Assembly: GCF_001895205.1 (NCBI RefSeq)
Contig: NZ_BDJF01000006.1
Span: forward strand, 135,581 to 199,580
DNA: 64,000 bases
Source: Vibrio injensis
GTDB taxonomy: Bacteria; Pseudomonadota; Gammaproteobacteria; Enterobacterales; Vibrionaceae
Reading direction: 5' to 3'
The stretch's first letter is position 1. The number at the start of each line of letters is the position of its first letter. The notes under the pieces are model-generated. The model was not told where the DNA came from, ran no database searches, and saw only the letters and a program-made list of their open reading frames with translations. The position numbers were made by a program, and so were the translations under genes. This document shows positions 35,438 through 45,737 of the stretch, one piece after another.

Positions 35438-37162
35438 ATGATTTCAGGCATCCTAGCATCTCCAGGTATTGCTATCGGTAAAGCACTACTACTTCAAGAA
35501 GATGAAATAGTCCTAAACACAAACACCATCTCTGACGCAGAGGTAGCAGCAGAAATTGAGCGTTTTTACGACGCGCGCGCAAAATCATCAGCGCAGCTCA
35601 CCGTCATTAAACAAAAAGCGCTTGAAACCTTTGGTGAAGAGAAAGAAGCCATCTTCGAAGGCCATATCATGCTACTTGAAGATGAAGAGCTAGAAGACGA
35701 AATTTTAGCCCTCATCAAAAATGATAAATTATCAGCAGATAACGCAATTTATACCGTGATTGAAGAGCAGGCTGCTGCTCTTGAATCGCTTGATGATGAA
35801 TATTTGAAAGAGCGAGCGACCGATATTCGTGACATCGGCACCCGTTTTGTAAAAAATGCGCTCGGCATTAACATCGTGTCACTCAGCGATATTAATCAAG
35901 AAGTTATCTTGGTTGCTTACGATCTAACGCCTTCAGAAACCGCACAAATCAATCTTGACTACGTGCTTGGTTTTGCTTGTGACATTGGTGGCCGCACCTC
36001 ACATACCTCAATCATGGCTCGCTCGCTAGAACTGCCTGCCATTGTGGGAACCAATGACATTACCAAACAAGTAAAAAATGGTGACATGCTGGTCATCGAC
36101 GCGATTAACAACAAAATTTTTGTTAATCCAACCGAAGCCGAACTTGAGCAAGCCAAACAAGTTCAACACGCCTTCTTTGCAGAAAAAGAAGAGCTTGCCA
36201 AATTAAAAGACCTTCCAGCACAAACCCTTGATGGACATAGTGTTGAAGTGTGCGGCAACATTGGTACCGTAAAAGATTGTGATGGCATCATCCGTAATGG
36301 CGGAGAAGGTGTTGGTCTGTATCGTACCGAGTTCTTATTTATGGACCGTGACGCTCTGCCTACCGAAGAAGAACAGTATCAAGCTTATAAGCAAGTAGCC
36401 GAAGCCATGAAAGGCCAATCGGTCATTATCCGCACCATGGATATTGGCGGTGACAAAGATTTACCTTACATGGATTTACCAAAAGAAATGAACCCATTTT
36501 TGGGTTGGCGTGCAATCCGTATTAGCCTAGACCGCCGTGATATTCTACGCGATCAATTACGTGGCATTTTACGCGCGTCAGCACACGGCACATTGCGCAT
36601 CATGTTCCCAATGATCATTTCAGTTGAAGAAATCCGTGAACTAAAACAAGCCATCGAAGAATATAAAGCTGAGCTACGCAGCGAAGGGCTAGCATTCGAC
36701 GAAAACATCGAAATTGGTGTAATGGTAGAGACACCAGCAGCGGCCGCTATCGCTCATCATTTAGCCAAAGAAGTGGCCTTCTTCTCGATTGGTACCAACG
36801 ATTTGACCCAATATACTCTAGCGGTCGACCGTGGTAACGAAATGATTTCTCACCTCTACAACCCATTATCACCAGCGGTTTTAACGGTAATTAAACAGGT
36901 GATTGATGCCTCTCATGCCGAAGGCAAATGGACCGGAATGTGTGGTGAGCTTGCAGGGGATGAGCGCGCGACACTACTATTACTTGGTATGGGTTTAGAT
37001 GAATTCTCGATGAGTGGTATTTCTATCCCTAAAGTAAAAAAAGTGATTCGCAACACCAATTTCGCAGAAGTTAAAGCCATGGCTGAATATGCGCTGTCAT
37101 TACCGACTGCCGCTGAAATTGAAGCGTGTGTAGAAAAGTTCATCACCGAGAAGTGCCAATAA
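35438..37162 (+). CDS. ptsI: PTS enzyme I
   Basis: This 574-residue enzyme takes phosphate from PEP and passes it to HPr. The phosphorylated His sits in [12 protein letters not shown] (about residue 190). The PEP-binding TIM-barrel half includes GGDKDLPYM, and the C-terminal GMCGELAGD contains the catalytic Cys. It sits between ptsH and crr. A leader hairpin precedes it. Confidence 0.98.
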   Translation: MISGILASPGIAIGKALLLQEDEIVLNTNTISDAEVAAEIERFYDARAKSSAQLTVIKQKALETFGEEKEAIFEGHIMLLEDEELEDEILALIKNDKLSADNAIYTVIEEQAAALESLDDEYLKERATDIRDIGTRFVKNALGINIVSLSDINQEVILVAYDLTPSETAQINLDYVLGFACDIGGRTSHTSIMARSLELPAIVGTNDITKQVKNGDMLVIDAINNKIFVNPTEAELEQAKQVQHAFFAEKEELAKLKDLPAQTLDGHSVEVCGNIGTVKDCDGIIRNGGEGVGLYRTEFLFMDRDALPTEEEQYQAYKQVAEAMKGQSVIIRTMDIGGDKDLPYMDLPKEMNPFLGWRAIRISLDRRDILRDQLRGILRASAHGTLRIMFPMIISVEEIRELKQAIEEYKAELRSEGLAFDENIEIGVMVETPAAAAIAHHLAKEVAFFSIGTNDLTQYTLAVDRGNEMISHLYNPLSPAVLTVIKQVIDASHAEGKWTGMCGELAGDERATLLLLGMGLDEFSMSGISIPKVKKVIRNTNFAEVKAMAEYALSLPTAAEIEACVEKFITEKCQ

Positions 37163-37291
37163 GTTATCAACCCCCTACAATAGGTGACGATTAGCAAACT
37201 CCTTGAAGGATATAAAAATAGTCGTCTATTGTTTGGGATTGGTATACTATACTGGTATAGAATAAATTTGAAACGTTAGGAGCATGACACA

Positions 37292-37801
37292 ATGGGTCTG
37301 TTTGACAAACTTAAAAAGCTAGTCTCTGATGACAGCGCTGACGCAAGTGCAATTGAAATTATTGCACCGCTTTCTGGTGAAATTGTAAACATTGAAGATG
37401 TGCCAGATGTCGTGTTTGCCGAGAAAATCGTTGGTGATGGTATTGCGATTAAACCTGCGGGTAACAAGATGGTTGCTCCAGTAAACGGGACTATCGGTAA
37501 AATCTTCGAAACGAATCACGCATTCTCGATTGAATCTGATGATGGCGTTGAGCTGTTTGTTCACTTCGGTATTGATACCGTTGAATTGAAAGGCGAAGGC
37601 TTTAAGCGTATCGCTCAAGAAGGCCAATCAGTAAAAGTGGGCGACACAATTATTGAGTTCGATCTTGCTTTGCTAGAAGAAAAAGCCAAATCAACACTGA
37701 CTCCGGTTGTTATCTCTAATATGGATGAGATTAAAGAACTGAGCAAGTTGTCAGGTTCTGTGACAGTTGGTGAAACTCCAGTACTTCGAGTAACTAAATA
37801 A
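37292..37801 (+). CDS. crr: PTS glucose-specific IIA component
   Basis: IIA-Glc passes phosphate to glucose and related permeases and regulates adenylate cyclase and several non-PTS transporters. The two active-site His residues are at 76 (IFETNH) and 91 (LFVHFGIDT), counting the initiator Met. The length of 169 residues is standard. NagE in this window lacks a IIA domain and should depend on this protein. A TATACT-type -10 box with nearby dyad symmetry (around 37241-37262) suggests an internal promoter. Confidence 0.98.
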   Translation: MGLFDKLKKLVSDDSADASAIEIIAPLSGEIVNIEDVPDVVFAEKIVGDGIAIKPAGNKMVAPVNGTIGKIFETNHAFSIESDDGVELFVHFGIDTVELKGEGFKRIAQEGQSVKVGDTIIEFDLALLEEKAKSTLTPVVISNMDEIKELSKLSGSVTVGETPVLRVTK

Positions 37802-37833
37802 GCGATTTATCGCTAAATTACACTCAAGACTGA

Positions 37834-37863
37834 AAAACGCTGCTACTATGGCAGCGTTTTTTT
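37834..37863 (+). terminator. Terminator of ptsHI-crr
   Basis: AAAACGCTGC / GCAGCGTTTT with a 7-nt loop and a following T run lies 32 nt after the crr stop. Confidence 0.9.
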
Positions 37864-37884
37864 GTGGCTAGCCATTCTATCCAC

Positions 37885-39039
37885 TTACAAACCAAGCGCG
37901 TAACGTAATACCTGCTGCTTAATCGGCCCCGTATGATCCGCCCCTTTCAATAAAGCATTGCGCATTACTTTTAGAGGTAACTTATTGTTACTGAAGGTTT
38001 TATAAAAAATATCCATCCCAGTTTGCATCAACAAGTTATCAGGACGACGCTGACGCTGATACTGTAAAAAATGAGTATCAGTAAACACTGAAACGTCTTT
38101 TGTTACTGCTAATAATACAGAAACATCTTTAAAACCGAGATTCACCCCCTGTCCGGCAAGAGGATTAATCGTGTGTGCAGCATCGCCAACTAAAATACAC
38201 CCCTGCTTCACGTAACACTGAGCATGACGACGAGTGAGTGGAAAATGACCATGCTGCAACACTTCAATATCACCCAGCTCTTGTGGAAAATGGCTAAGGA
38301 TCGCTTTTCTAAGTTGACTTAATGACAAATTCGCCAGTTGCTTAATCCGTTGCGGTGAGTCATACCACACCAGTGAAGCCTGATGACCCGTTAACGGTAA
38401 AAAAGATCGCGGCCCAGAAGGAAAAAACTGTTGCCAAGTAATATCTTGTTGTGGTTTTTCAGTCGCCACGTTGATCAACATACAGTGCTGACGATAATCC
38501 CAAGCCGTGATACCAATGTGTGCCATCTTTCTCACTAGTGATTGAGCGCCATCGGCCCCAATAATCCATTGGCTATGCAAAACCTGACCCGATTGTAAAG
38601 TGATCGCTTTGAGCTCAGAACTAAAATCAATATGACTGAGTTGATCGGGGCAAAATAGTGTCAAATGAGGATAAAGCGCAAACTGCTCCCATAATCCCAA
38701 TTGAAGAATTCGGTTTTCAACCATAAAACCCAGTTGTGCTAACCCTAGCGAATCGCTCGAAAAACGTGTGCGACACTCTGGATGCTCCCAGGTTTCTAAA
38801 CGACGATAGGGACAGAGACGCTTTTGTGCAATCGCTGGCCAAGCGCCTAACGACTGCAATAAGTCCACAGAGGTTTGCGAGATGGCTGAAATCCGGACAT
38901 CCATCGGTTGCTCTGACGAAAATGGCTGCGGAGCGTAACCTTCGACTAACGCCACTCGTCGTCCTTGCTTTGCAAAACCCAAGGCAGCAGCAGCACCGAC
39001 CATTCCACCACCGACCACAACAACATCAAATTTATTCAT
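37885..39039 (-). CDS. FAD-dependent ubiquinone-biosynthesis hydroxylase, UbiF/UbiH type
   Basis: This 384-residue flavoprotein has an N-terminal Rossmann FAD motif (VVGGGMVGAAAALG), the DG motif (IGADGAQSLVRK) and the second FAD motif GDAAHTINPLAGQGVNLGFKD. The family hydroxylates the benzoquinone ring during ubiquinone synthesis. Its place next to miaB suggests UbiF (C6 hydroxylase), but UbiH or UbiI cannot be excluded from motifs alone. It is divergent from miaB. Confidence 0.88.
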   Translation of the reverse strand: MNKFDVVVVGGGMVGAAAALGFAKQGRRVALVEGYAPQPFSSEQPMDVRISAISQTSVDLLQSLGAWPAIAQKRLCPYRRLETWEHPECRTRFSSDSLGLAQLGFMVENRILQLGLWEQFALYPHLTLFCPDQLSHIDFSSELKAITLQSGQVLHSQWIIGADGAQSLVRKMAHIGITAWDYRQHCMLINVATEKPQQDITWQQFFPSGPRSFLPLTGHQASLVWYDSPQRIKQLANLSLSQLRKAILSHFPQELGDIEVLQHGHFPLTRRHAQCYVKQGCILVGDAAHTINPLAGQGVNLGFKDVSVLLAVTKDVSVFTDTHFLQYQRQRRPDNLLMQTGMDIFYKTFSNNKLPLKVMRNALLKGADHTGPIKQQVLRYALGL

Positions 39040-39272
39040 TCTCGACCCTTTGGGGTTACTCTTTTTTCTTAGCTCATTGTACGGAGTGAGTTTTTTTTTG
39101 CGAACATATTTATCGTAAAACCTTGCACAAAACAGGGTAAAAACCTAGTAACAGCAACGGTTATAATTTATTTCTAACCCTAGTCAGTCACAAACGAAAG
39201 CAGTACAATACGCCGCTACCGTCGTGATGGCGGATCCTTATTTGAACAAACTATTGAACGAGCGAAAGTGAG

Positions 39273-40697
39273 ATGAGTAAGAAACTGCTAATTAAAACCT
39301 GGGGCTGTCAGATGAACGAATACGATTCATCGAAAATGGCCGATTTGCTCAACGCGGCAAATGGTTATGAGCTAACTGAAGAGCCAGAGGAAGCAGACGT
39401 ACTTCTACTTAATACCTGTTCAATCCGGGAAAAAGCCCAAGAGAAGGTCTTCCATCAACTCGGGCGTTGGAAAAATCTTAAAGACAAAAAACCAGGTGTC
39501 GTGATTGGTGTCGGCGGCTGTGTGGCCACCCAAGAAGGCGATCATATTCGTGAACGCGCCCCGTTTGTTGATGTGATTTTTGGCCCACAAACTTTGCATC
39601 GCTTGCCTGAAATGATCAAGCAATCACAATCGACTGATGCACCAGTGATGGATATCTCTTTCCCTGAAATCGAGAAATTCGATCGCTTACCTGAACCTAA
39701 AGCAGAAGGCCCTACCGCTTTTGTCTCCATTATGGAAGGTTGCTCGAAATATTGTACTTACTGTGTCGTACCTTATACGCGTGGTGAGGAAGTCAGCCGT
39801 CCGATGGATGATGTGTTATATGAAATAGCCCAATTGGCCGAACAAGGCGTGCGTGAAGTCAACCTCCTAGGGCAAAACGTCAATGCTTATCGTGGTCCAA
39901 TGCACGATGGGACCATCTGCTCATTTGCTGAACTATTACGTTTAGTGGCTTCAATCGATGGTATTGACCGTATTCGCTTCACGACCAGTCACCCGCTAGA
40001 ATTTACTGATGACATCATCGCCGTATATGAAGATACGCCGGAGCTAGTGAGCTTCCTGCATCTTCCAGTACAAAGTGGCAGTGATCGTATCTTAACCATG
40101 ATGAAGCGCCCACACACAGCGATTGAATATAAGTCGATCATCCGTAAGCTACGTAAAGCTCGTCCTGATATCCAAATCAGCTCTGACTTTATCGTCGGCT
40201 TCCCAGGCGAATCAGACAGTGATTTCCAAGCTACGATGAAACTGATCAGAGACGTTGATTTTGATATGAGCTTTAGCTTTATTTTCTCACCTCGCCCTGG
40301 TACGCCAGCCGCCGATTACCCTTGTGATGTATCGGAAGAGACGAAAAAAGAGCGCTTATATGAACTTCAGCAACAAATTAATAGTCAAGCGATGCGTTAT
40401 TCTCGTTTGATGCTTGGTACTGAACAGCGTATTTTAGTCGAAGGCCCATCAAAGAAAAACTTGATGGAACTGCGCGGACGCACTGAGAATAACCGTGTCG
40501 TTAATTTTGAGGGCTCACCTGATCTGATTGGTCAATTCGTTGATGTGAAGATCGTCGATGTTTTCTCCAATTCCCTACGTGGTGAACTGATCCGTACTGA
40601 GTCAGAAATGAACTTACGCGTCGTTATTTCACCTTCACAGATGATGGCGAAAACGCGCCGAGAAGATGCCTTAGGCGTTGCTTCTTTCACACCATAG
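39273..40697 (+). CDS. miaB: tRNA-2-methylthio-N6-isopentenyladenosine synthase MiaB
   Basis: This radical SAM methylthiotransferase adds a methylthio group to i6A37 of tRNA. The N-terminal UPF0004 domain has Cys residues in [19 protein letters not shown] and GGCVA for one iron-sulfur cluster. The radical SAM motif is CSKYCTYC near residue 157. A TRAM domain ends the 474-residue protein ([15 protein letters not shown] onward). Confidence 0.97.
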   Translation: MSKKLLIKTWGCQMNEYDSSKMADLLNAANGYELTEEPEEADVLLLNTCSIREKAQEKVFHQLGRWKNLKDKKPGVVIGVGGCVATQEGDHIRERAPFVDVIFGPQTLHRLPEMIKQSQSTDAPVMDISFPEIEKFDRLPEPKAEGPTAFVSIMEGCSKYCTYCVVPYTRGEEVSRPMDDVLYEIAQLAEQGVREVNLLGQNVNAYRGPMHDGTICSFAELLRLVASIDGIDRIRFTTSHPLEFTDDIIAVYEDTPELVSFLHLPVQSGSDRILTMMKRPHTAIEYKSIIRKLRKARPDIQISSDFIVGFPGESDSDFQATMKLIRDVDFDMSFSFIFSPRPGTPAADYPCDVSEETKKERLYELQQQINSQAMRYSRLMLGTEQRILVEGPSKKNLMELRGRTENNRVVNFEGSPDLIGQFVDVKIVDVFSNSLRGELIRTESEMNLRVVISPSQMMAKTRREDALGVASFTP

Positions 40698-40764
40698 ATA
40701 TGGGGCATATCCCCTCATAATGACGTGTGAGGAAGATTGACGTTTTTGGTCACAACATTCCATG

Positions 40765-40788
40765 AGTAGCCGGTCAACATCGGCTACT
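40765..40788 (+). terminator. Hairpin between miaB and ybeZ
   Basis: A perfect 8-bp stem (AGTAGCCG / CGGCTACT) with an 8-nt loop is followed by TATTCATGATTTATT. It may attenuate rather than fully end transcription. Confidence 0.45.
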
Positions 40789-40814
40789 TATTCATGATTT
40801 ATTGAGAGGCCAAT

Positions 40815-41900
40815 TTGAGCAATAAAATCGTTACTTTAGAGATCACTCTCGAACCTTCCGACAACCGCCGCTTAGCCAGCTTATGCGGTCCTTTTGATGA
40901 TAATATTAAACATCTTGAGCGTCGCCTCGGTGTCGAAATTAACCACCGTAGCAATTTCTTTACTATTGTCGGCAAGCCTCATACTGCCGCAGCCGCCCTA
41001 GACATCATTAAAACGCTATATGTAGACACGGCACCTTTGCAAGGCAATATTACTGATATTGAGCCAGAGCGTATTCATCTTGCGATTAAAGAAGCTGGTG
41101 TGCTCGAGCAAAATCAAGAATCTGCCATCACTTATGGCAAAGAAGTCTTCATCAAGACCAAAAAAGGCGTGATTAAACCACGCACACCAAACCAAGCTCA
41201 GTATTTGGTCAATATGGTCACCCACGACATTACCTTTGGGATTGGTCCTGCCGGTACGGGTAAAACCTATTTGGCGGTAGCTGCCGCGGTTGATGCCCTA
41301 GAGCGACAAGAAGTACGGCGTATTCTTCTCACTCGTCCTGCGGTAGAGGCGGGGGAAAAACTGGGCTTTTTACCCGGTGATTTGAGTCAAAAGGTTGATC
41401 CCTACTTACGCCCACTCTATGACGCCCTATTTGAAATGCTCGGTTTTGAACGCGTTGAAAAACTCATTGAGCGTAACGTTATCGAAGTCGCTCCACTGGC
41501 GTACATGCGTGGACGAACGCTAAATGATGCATTTATCATCCTTGATGAAAGCCAAAACACCACTGTGGAACAGATGAAAATGTTCCTGACCCGCATCGGT
41601 TTTAACTCACGCGCAGTGATCACTGGTGACGTAACGCAAATCGATTTACCTCGTGGTGCTCGTTCAGGGCTACGCCATGCCATCGAAGTGCTCAAGGAAG
41701 TCGATGAGATTAGCTTTAACTTTTTCTTAGCTGATGATGTGGTTCGTCATCCGGTTGTCGCCCGTATCGTTAATGCTTATGAAAAGTGGGAAGCTGAAGA
41801 TCAAAAACAACGTAAAATCAATGAGCAACGTCGTCGTGAAGAACGGGAATCAATGAACATGACGCCGACAACCGCATCGAATACTGAGGAATCTCATTAG
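40815..41900 (+). CDS. ybeZ: PhoH-like ATPase YbeZ
   Basis: This 361-residue protein has an N-terminal KH/SpoVR-like region and a PhoH-type ATPase core with Walker [11 protein letters not shown] (about residue 142) and an [11 protein letters not shown] Walker B. It partners YbeY in rRNA maturation. It starts with TTG at 40815, 5 nt after GAGAGG. The operon continues as ybeZ-ybeY-corC-lnt. Confidence 0.94.
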   Translation: MSNKIVTLEITLEPSDNRRLASLCGPFDDNIKHLERRLGVEINHRSNFFTIVGKPHTAAAALDIIKTLYVDTAPLQGNITDIEPERIHLAIKEAGVLEQNQESAITYGKEVFIKTKKGVIKPRTPNQAQYLVNMVTHDITFGIGPAGTGKTYLAVAAAVDALERQEVRRILLTRPAVEAGEKLGFLPGDLSQKVDPYLRPLYDALFEMLGFERVEKLIERNVIEVAPLAYMRGRTLNDAFIILDESQNTTVEQMKMFLTRIGFNSRAVITGDVTQIDLPRGARSGLRHAIEVLKEVDEISFNFFLADDVVRHPVVARIVNAYEKWEAEDQKQRKINEQRRREERESMNMTPTTASNTEESH

Positions 41901-41902
41901 TC

Positions 41903-42367
41903 ATGTCTATCGAACTAGACTTACAAATCGCCGTTGCAGACGAGCAAGGCCTGCCTAGCTTTGATGATTTTTTAACGTGGTTTAGCGCCGCAGTAACGCC
42001 TTTTCAATCTCAAGCCGAAGTCACCATTCGTGTGGTTGATCAAGCGGAGAGTCATCAGCTAAATTTAAACTACCGTGGCAAAGATAAACCGACGAATGTG
42101 CTATCTTTTCCATTTGAAGCCCCAGCTGAAATTGAACTGGATCTACTGGGAGATTTAGTCATTTGCCGGCAAGTGGTTGAGCAAGAGGCTCTTGAACAGC
42201 AGAAGCCTTTGATGGCTCATTGGGCGCATATGGTTGTACATGGCACTCTTCATCTGCTAGGTTATGACCATATTGATGATCAAGACGCGGACGAAATGGA
42301 AGCCCTTGAGACCGAAATCATGCAAAACATGGGTTTTGATGACCCATATTTAGCAGAGAAAAACTAA
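41903..42367 (+). CDS. ybeY: Endoribonuclease YbeY
   Basis: This 154-residue metalloprotein takes part in 16S rRNA 3' maturation and ribosome quality control. The zinc motif [11 protein letters not shown] (H-x3-H-x5-H) is intact near residue 113. It begins 2 bp after ybeZ, so the two are co-transcribed. Confidence 0.97.
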   Translation: MSIELDLQIAVADEQGLPSFDDFLTWFSAAVTPFQSQAEVTIRVVDQAESHQLNLNYRGKDKPTNVLSFPFEAPAEIELDLLGDLVICRQVVEQEALEQQKPLMAHWAHMVVHGTLHLLGYDHIDDQDADEMEALETEIMQNMGFDDPYLAEKN

Positions 42368-42384
42368 GCCAATACGCCCCATTA

Positions 42385-42425
42385 ACCAAGCGCTGTAGGT
42401 AACCATAAAACCACTGCCGCTTGGT
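42385..42425. repeat. Repeat copy 1 in the ybeY-corC spacer, with flanking stem
   Basis: The 24 bp at 42395-42418 match 22 of 24 positions at 43426-43449 in the next spacer. This copy is enclosed by an 8-bp perfect inverted repeat (ACCAAGCG at 42385, CGCTTGGT at 42418), making a 25-nt loop that shows most of the repeat. Confidence 0.75.
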
Positions 42426-42499
42426 CGCTGGGAACCGATGCGGATAAAGCTTACATGTGAGCTATCACACATCTGATAGCGTTACCAATAAGAGAAATA

Positions 42500-43399
42500 A
42501 TGAACGACGATAACTCGCCCTATTCGACCGAAGGAAAAAAAGAAAAATCTGAAGGTCCGAGTAGAAAGTCCTTCTTTGAACGCCTAGGTCAACTGTTTCA
42601 AACGGATCCTAAAGACCGTCAAGATTTAGTTGATGTGATCAGAGACTCAGAAATCAATGACCTTATCGACCACGATACACGCGACATGCTTGAAGGCGTG
42701 ATGGAAATTGCAGAGATGAGAGTACGGGATATTATGATCCCCCGCTCACAAATGGTGACCGTTGAACGCACCCACGATATGGATACGCTCATAGCGATCA
42801 TTACCGATGCTCAACACTCCCGCTATCCTGTTATCAGTGAAGACAAAGACCATGTCGAAGGCATACTTCTTGCGAAGGACTTACTCAAATATTTAGGCTC
42901 AAGCAGCGCTCCCTTCAATATCGAAGAAGTCATTCGGCCTGCCGTGGTAGTTCCTGAAAGTAAACGCGTTGATCGCCTATTAAAAGAGTTCCGTGAGGAA
43001 CGTTATCATATGGCGATTGTCGTAGATGAGTTTGGCGGTGTATCTGGCTTAGTCACTATCGAAGATATTCTCGAAGAGATTGTTGGTGATATCGAGGACG
43101 AATTCGATGATGAAGAGCAACTGGATATTCGTAAATTAAGTAAACATACCTACGCCGTGAAAGCGTTAACGACCATCGAGTCGTTTAACGAAACGTTTGG
43201 CACTTCGTTTAGCGATGAAGAAGTGGATACCGTTGGCGGTTTGGTAATGACCGCGTTTGGTCATTTACCTTCTCGTGGAGAGATCATTGATATCAGTGGC
43301 TATAACTTTAAAGTCACTGCCGCCGACAGCCGAAGAGTAGTCCAACTGCAAGTGACTATTCCTGACTTACAAGCCCTTCCAGAAACCATGGAAGAATAG
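42500..43399 (+). CDS. corC: CorC/HlyC-family protein
   Basis: This 299-residue cytosolic protein has two CBS domains (about residues 70-190, with [10 protein letters not shown] and [24 protein letters not shown]) and a C-terminal CorC_HlyC domain that ends at about residue 290. It lacks the membrane DUF21 domain of its larger relatives. E. coli CorC (YbeX) affects CorA-dependent magnesium efflux and ribosome function. It lies between ybeY and lnt, as is usual. Confidence 0.94.
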   Translation: MNDDNSPYSTEGKKEKSEGPSRKSFFERLGQLFQTDPKDRQDLVDVIRDSEINDLIDHDTRDMLEGVMEIAEMRVRDIMIPRSQMVTVERTHDMDTLIAIITDAQHSRYPVISEDKDHVEGILLAKDLLKYLGSSSAPFNIEEVIRPAVVVPESKRVDRLLKEFREERYHMAIVVDEFGGVSGLVTIEDILEEIVGDIEDEFDDEEQLDIRKLSKHTYAVKALTTIESFNETFGTSFSDEEVDTVGGLVMTAFGHLPSRGEIIDISGYNFKVTAADSRRVVQLQVTIPDLQALPETMEE

Positions 43400-43425
43400 C
43401 TCGCTAGCGAGAACGGCCAGTCACG

Positions 43426-43449
43426 GTACGTAACCATAAAATCACTGCC
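43426..43449. repeat. Repeat copy 2 in the corC-lnt spacer
   Basis: This 24-bp segment differs at only two positions from 42395-42418 and has the same orientation. It sits 27 bp after the corC stop. The flanks differ from copy 1 except for scattered matches. Confidence 0.8.
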
Positions 43450-43457
43450 ATTGAACC

Positions 43458-43540
43458 TTGACGCGAACCATCAACATAACGCTGACGATTCGCGTCAAAC
43501 TTAAAGGTAACGATGCTGATTCAGGCTCTCTGCCTGAATC
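43458..43540 (+). promoter_or_regulatory. Two stem-loops in the lnt leader
   Basis: A perfect 10-bp stem TTGACGCGAA / TTCGCGTCAA (43458-43498, 21-nt loop) is followed by a perfect 9-bp stem GATTCAGGC / GCCTGAATC (43518-43540, 5-nt loop). The second ends 21 nt before the lnt start. Neither has a T tract. Confidence 0.65.
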
Positions 43541-43561
43541 ACTTAATGAGAGCATGACTGG

Positions 43562-45073
43562 ATGAAAGATCTTATCCCACAGCGCCTACAGCCTATCTTG
43601 GCTGTTTTTTTTGGTTCGCTGACCACATTAGCCTTTGCCCCTTATCAAATCTGGCCTATCGCTATTCTCAGCCCTTTGGTTTTATTACTGCTTATAGAGA
43701 AGAAAACGCCCAAACAAGCCGCACTACTCGGATATGGCTGGGGACTCGGGCAATTTGGTTTTGGGATCAGTTGGGTCTATGTCAGTATTGATACCTTCGG
43801 AGGAATGCCAACAATAGCCGGCTTGTTGCTGATGCTATTACTGGTTGCCTATCTCGCTCTGTATAATGGCTTATTTGCTTGGACTCTCAATCGTTTTTTC
43901 TCGACCACTCATTGGTCACGTTTTCTCTTCGCTGCGCCCGCACTGTGGCTACTCAGTGATTGGTTACGCGGCTGGGTTATGACCGGATTCCCCTGGCTAT
44001 GGCTTGGCTATAGCCAAATCGACGGGCCGTTGGCTTCTTTCGCTCCTTTGGCGGGTGTTGAACTATTAACATTATTACTGATCATCAGTGCTGGTTCATT
44101 CGCCTATGCTTGGCAAAATAAAGCTTGGCGCTACTTACTGCTGCCCATCGGTATTTTTATCATCGGTGTCGTACTTCGCCCTGTCCAATGGGTAACACCG
44201 CAACCAGAACGAGCCACTAGCGTAGCGATTATCCAAGGTAATGTTGAGCAATCTTTAAAATGGCATCCCAGCCAACGCTGGCCCACCATCATGAAATATA
44301 CTGATCTGAGCCGTGAAAACTGGGATGCTGATATTATTATTTGGCCAGAAGCCGCCATCCCTGCTTTTGAAGTAGAAATTGGTTCATTTCTTAGCAATTT
44401 AGATTCAGCCGCACAAATGAACCAGAGCGCAGTCATCACTGGCATTTTAAACCATGACCAGCAGGGGCACTATTTTAATAGTATTTTAGCGTTAGGTGAG
44501 ACGGAACATGCAGAGTATCGCTACGATGTGACTCAACGCTATCACAAACATCACTTGTTACCGTTTGGTGAGTTTGTCCCCTTCGAAGAGTGGTTAAGAC
44601 CATTGGCACCCTTATTTAATCTACCGATGTCTTCATTTAGTCGGGGAGATTATATTCAACCGAATATCATCGCTAAAGGATTCGCCTTCGCCCCCGCACT
44701 GTGTTACGAAATCATCTTTAATGAACAACTTCGTGTCAACGTCACCGAACAAACCGATTTTTTGCTGACTTTATCGAATGACGCTTGGTTCGGTGATTCG
44801 ATTGGCCCATTGCAGCATATGGAAATTGCCCGTATGCGGGCCTTAGAACTTGGTAAGCCTCTGATTCGTTCAACAAATAACGGAGTCACCGCGATCACCG
44901 ATCATTATGGCCGAATCACGCATCAAATCCCGCAATTCGAAACGGCAGTGTTGAGAGCCGAGATCATTCCGACTCGCGGACAGACGCCCTATCATCGACT
45001 CGGGAGCTGGCCACTCTATTTATGGGTTATTGTCAGCCTTGCCATAGGGATGATCACGATTCGCCGCTCTTAA
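43562..45073 (+). CDS. lnt: Apolipoprotein N-acyltransferase
   Basis: The enzyme adds the third acyl chain to outer-membrane lipoproteins at the periplasmic face of the inner membrane. Several membrane segments cover residues 10-210. A carbon-nitrogen hydrolase domain follows with the catalytic triad in WPEAAIP (Glu), HHLLPFGEF (Lys just before, in YHKH) and ALCYEIIF (Cys). A last membrane helix ends the 503-residue protein. The lipoproteins LptE and RlpA are encoded downstream in this window. Confidence 0.96.
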   Translation: MKDLIPQRLQPILAVFFGSLTTLAFAPYQIWPIAILSPLVLLLLIEKKTPKQAALLGYGWGLGQFGFGISWVYVSIDTFGGMPTIAGLLLMLLLVAYLALYNGLFAWTLNRFFSTTHWSRFLFAAPALWLLSDWLRGWVMTGFPWLWLGYSQIDGPLASFAPLAGVELLTLLLIISAGSFAYAWQNKAWRYLLLPIGIFIIGVVLRPVQWVTPQPERATSVAIIQGNVEQSLKWHPSQRWPTIMKYTDLSRENWDADIIIWPEAAIPAFEVEIGSFLSNLDSAAQMNQSAVITGILNHDQQGHYFNSILALGETEHAEYRYDVTQRYHKHHLLPFGEFVPFEEWLRPLAPLFNLPMSSFSRGDYIQPNIIAKGFAFAPALCYEIIFNEQLRVNVTEQTDFLLTLSNDAWFGDSIGPLQHMEIARMRALELGKPLIRSTNNGVTAITDHYGRITHQIPQFETAVLRAEIIPTRGQTPYHRLGSWPLYLWVIVSLAIGMITIRRS

Positions 45074-45096
45074 ATCAGCAATAACACTCGATCTAT

Positions 45097-45126
45097 CCTC
45101 AAGCGCTATCCATATCGCGCTTGGGG
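45097..45126. terminator. Convergent terminator between lnt and ybeL-like gene
   Basis: CCTCAAGCGC pairs with GCGCTTGGGG over 10 positions including G-T pairs, with a 10-nt loop. It lies 23-52 nt after lnt and just beyond the stop of the opposite gene. Confidence 0.6.
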
Positions 45127-45145
45127 GTCGTCCCTTTGATTTTTG

Positions 45146-45616
45146 CTAAGGTTGCAAAGGCTGACGGCTAAATAATTTATGGCCGCAGCGCAGACAAGGA
45201 ACTATTTCTGTTGGGTGATTATACTCAACTTTATGATTGCAACTTTCGCACACTAAGATCCCCAAACCAATCATTTCCCCAGCTTGATAGACACCTTGAT
45301 GCTCAAGATCTTGAAATAGCTCCACCCACTCTACTTTAGTTTTATCCGTAATATCCAACAGTCCTTGCCAGATAGAATTAGCAATCATTAAATAAAATGG
45401 CCCCGTTTTACTCTGCTCATACTGTTCAGAAAAAGCTTTTAAATCCGCTTTAACATAAGCCGAAATCAGCGCTAATTCATCTTGAGTCAGGTCATTGGCC
45501 GCCGCCACGATCTTACCCGACGTGTCTAAAATATGCTCTAACTCTTCTGGACTTTGTTTCAACGTTTCGAGCACTTCTTCTACTAACGCCTCATAACCTG
45601 CTTTTTGTTTTCGCAT
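45146..45616 (-). CDS. DUF1451 zinc-ribbon protein, YbeL-like
   Basis: This 156-residue protein is mostly helical and ends with a zinc ribbon made of two CxxC pairs (CESCNHK and CLRCGHK). The family function is unknown. It is divergent from leuS and convergent with lnt, as in related genomes. Confidence 0.88.
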   Translation of the reverse strand: MRKQKAGYEALVEEVLETLKQSPEELEHILDTSGKIVAAANDLTQDELALISAYVKADLKAFSEQYEQSKTGPFYLMIANSIWQGLLDITDKTKVEWVELFQDLEHQGVYQAGEMIGLGILVCESCNHKVEYNHPTEIVPCLRCGHKLFSRQPLQP

Positions 45617-45737
45617 AAGTCACCTCGTTCAGTCGTATTGGCTATTGTTGTGCTGTGCCGCTTTAGGTATTCTATGTTGATCTATTACTACCTGTTCGAA
45701 CCGAACTCACAAATTCCAAGATAACCGGATGTCATCG

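Noticed and set aside
41270-41281. GGCGGTAGC, an ops-like match
   Set aside because: It lies inside ybeZ, where the codons encode part of the conserved ATPase core just after the Walker A motif, so a chance match is more likely.
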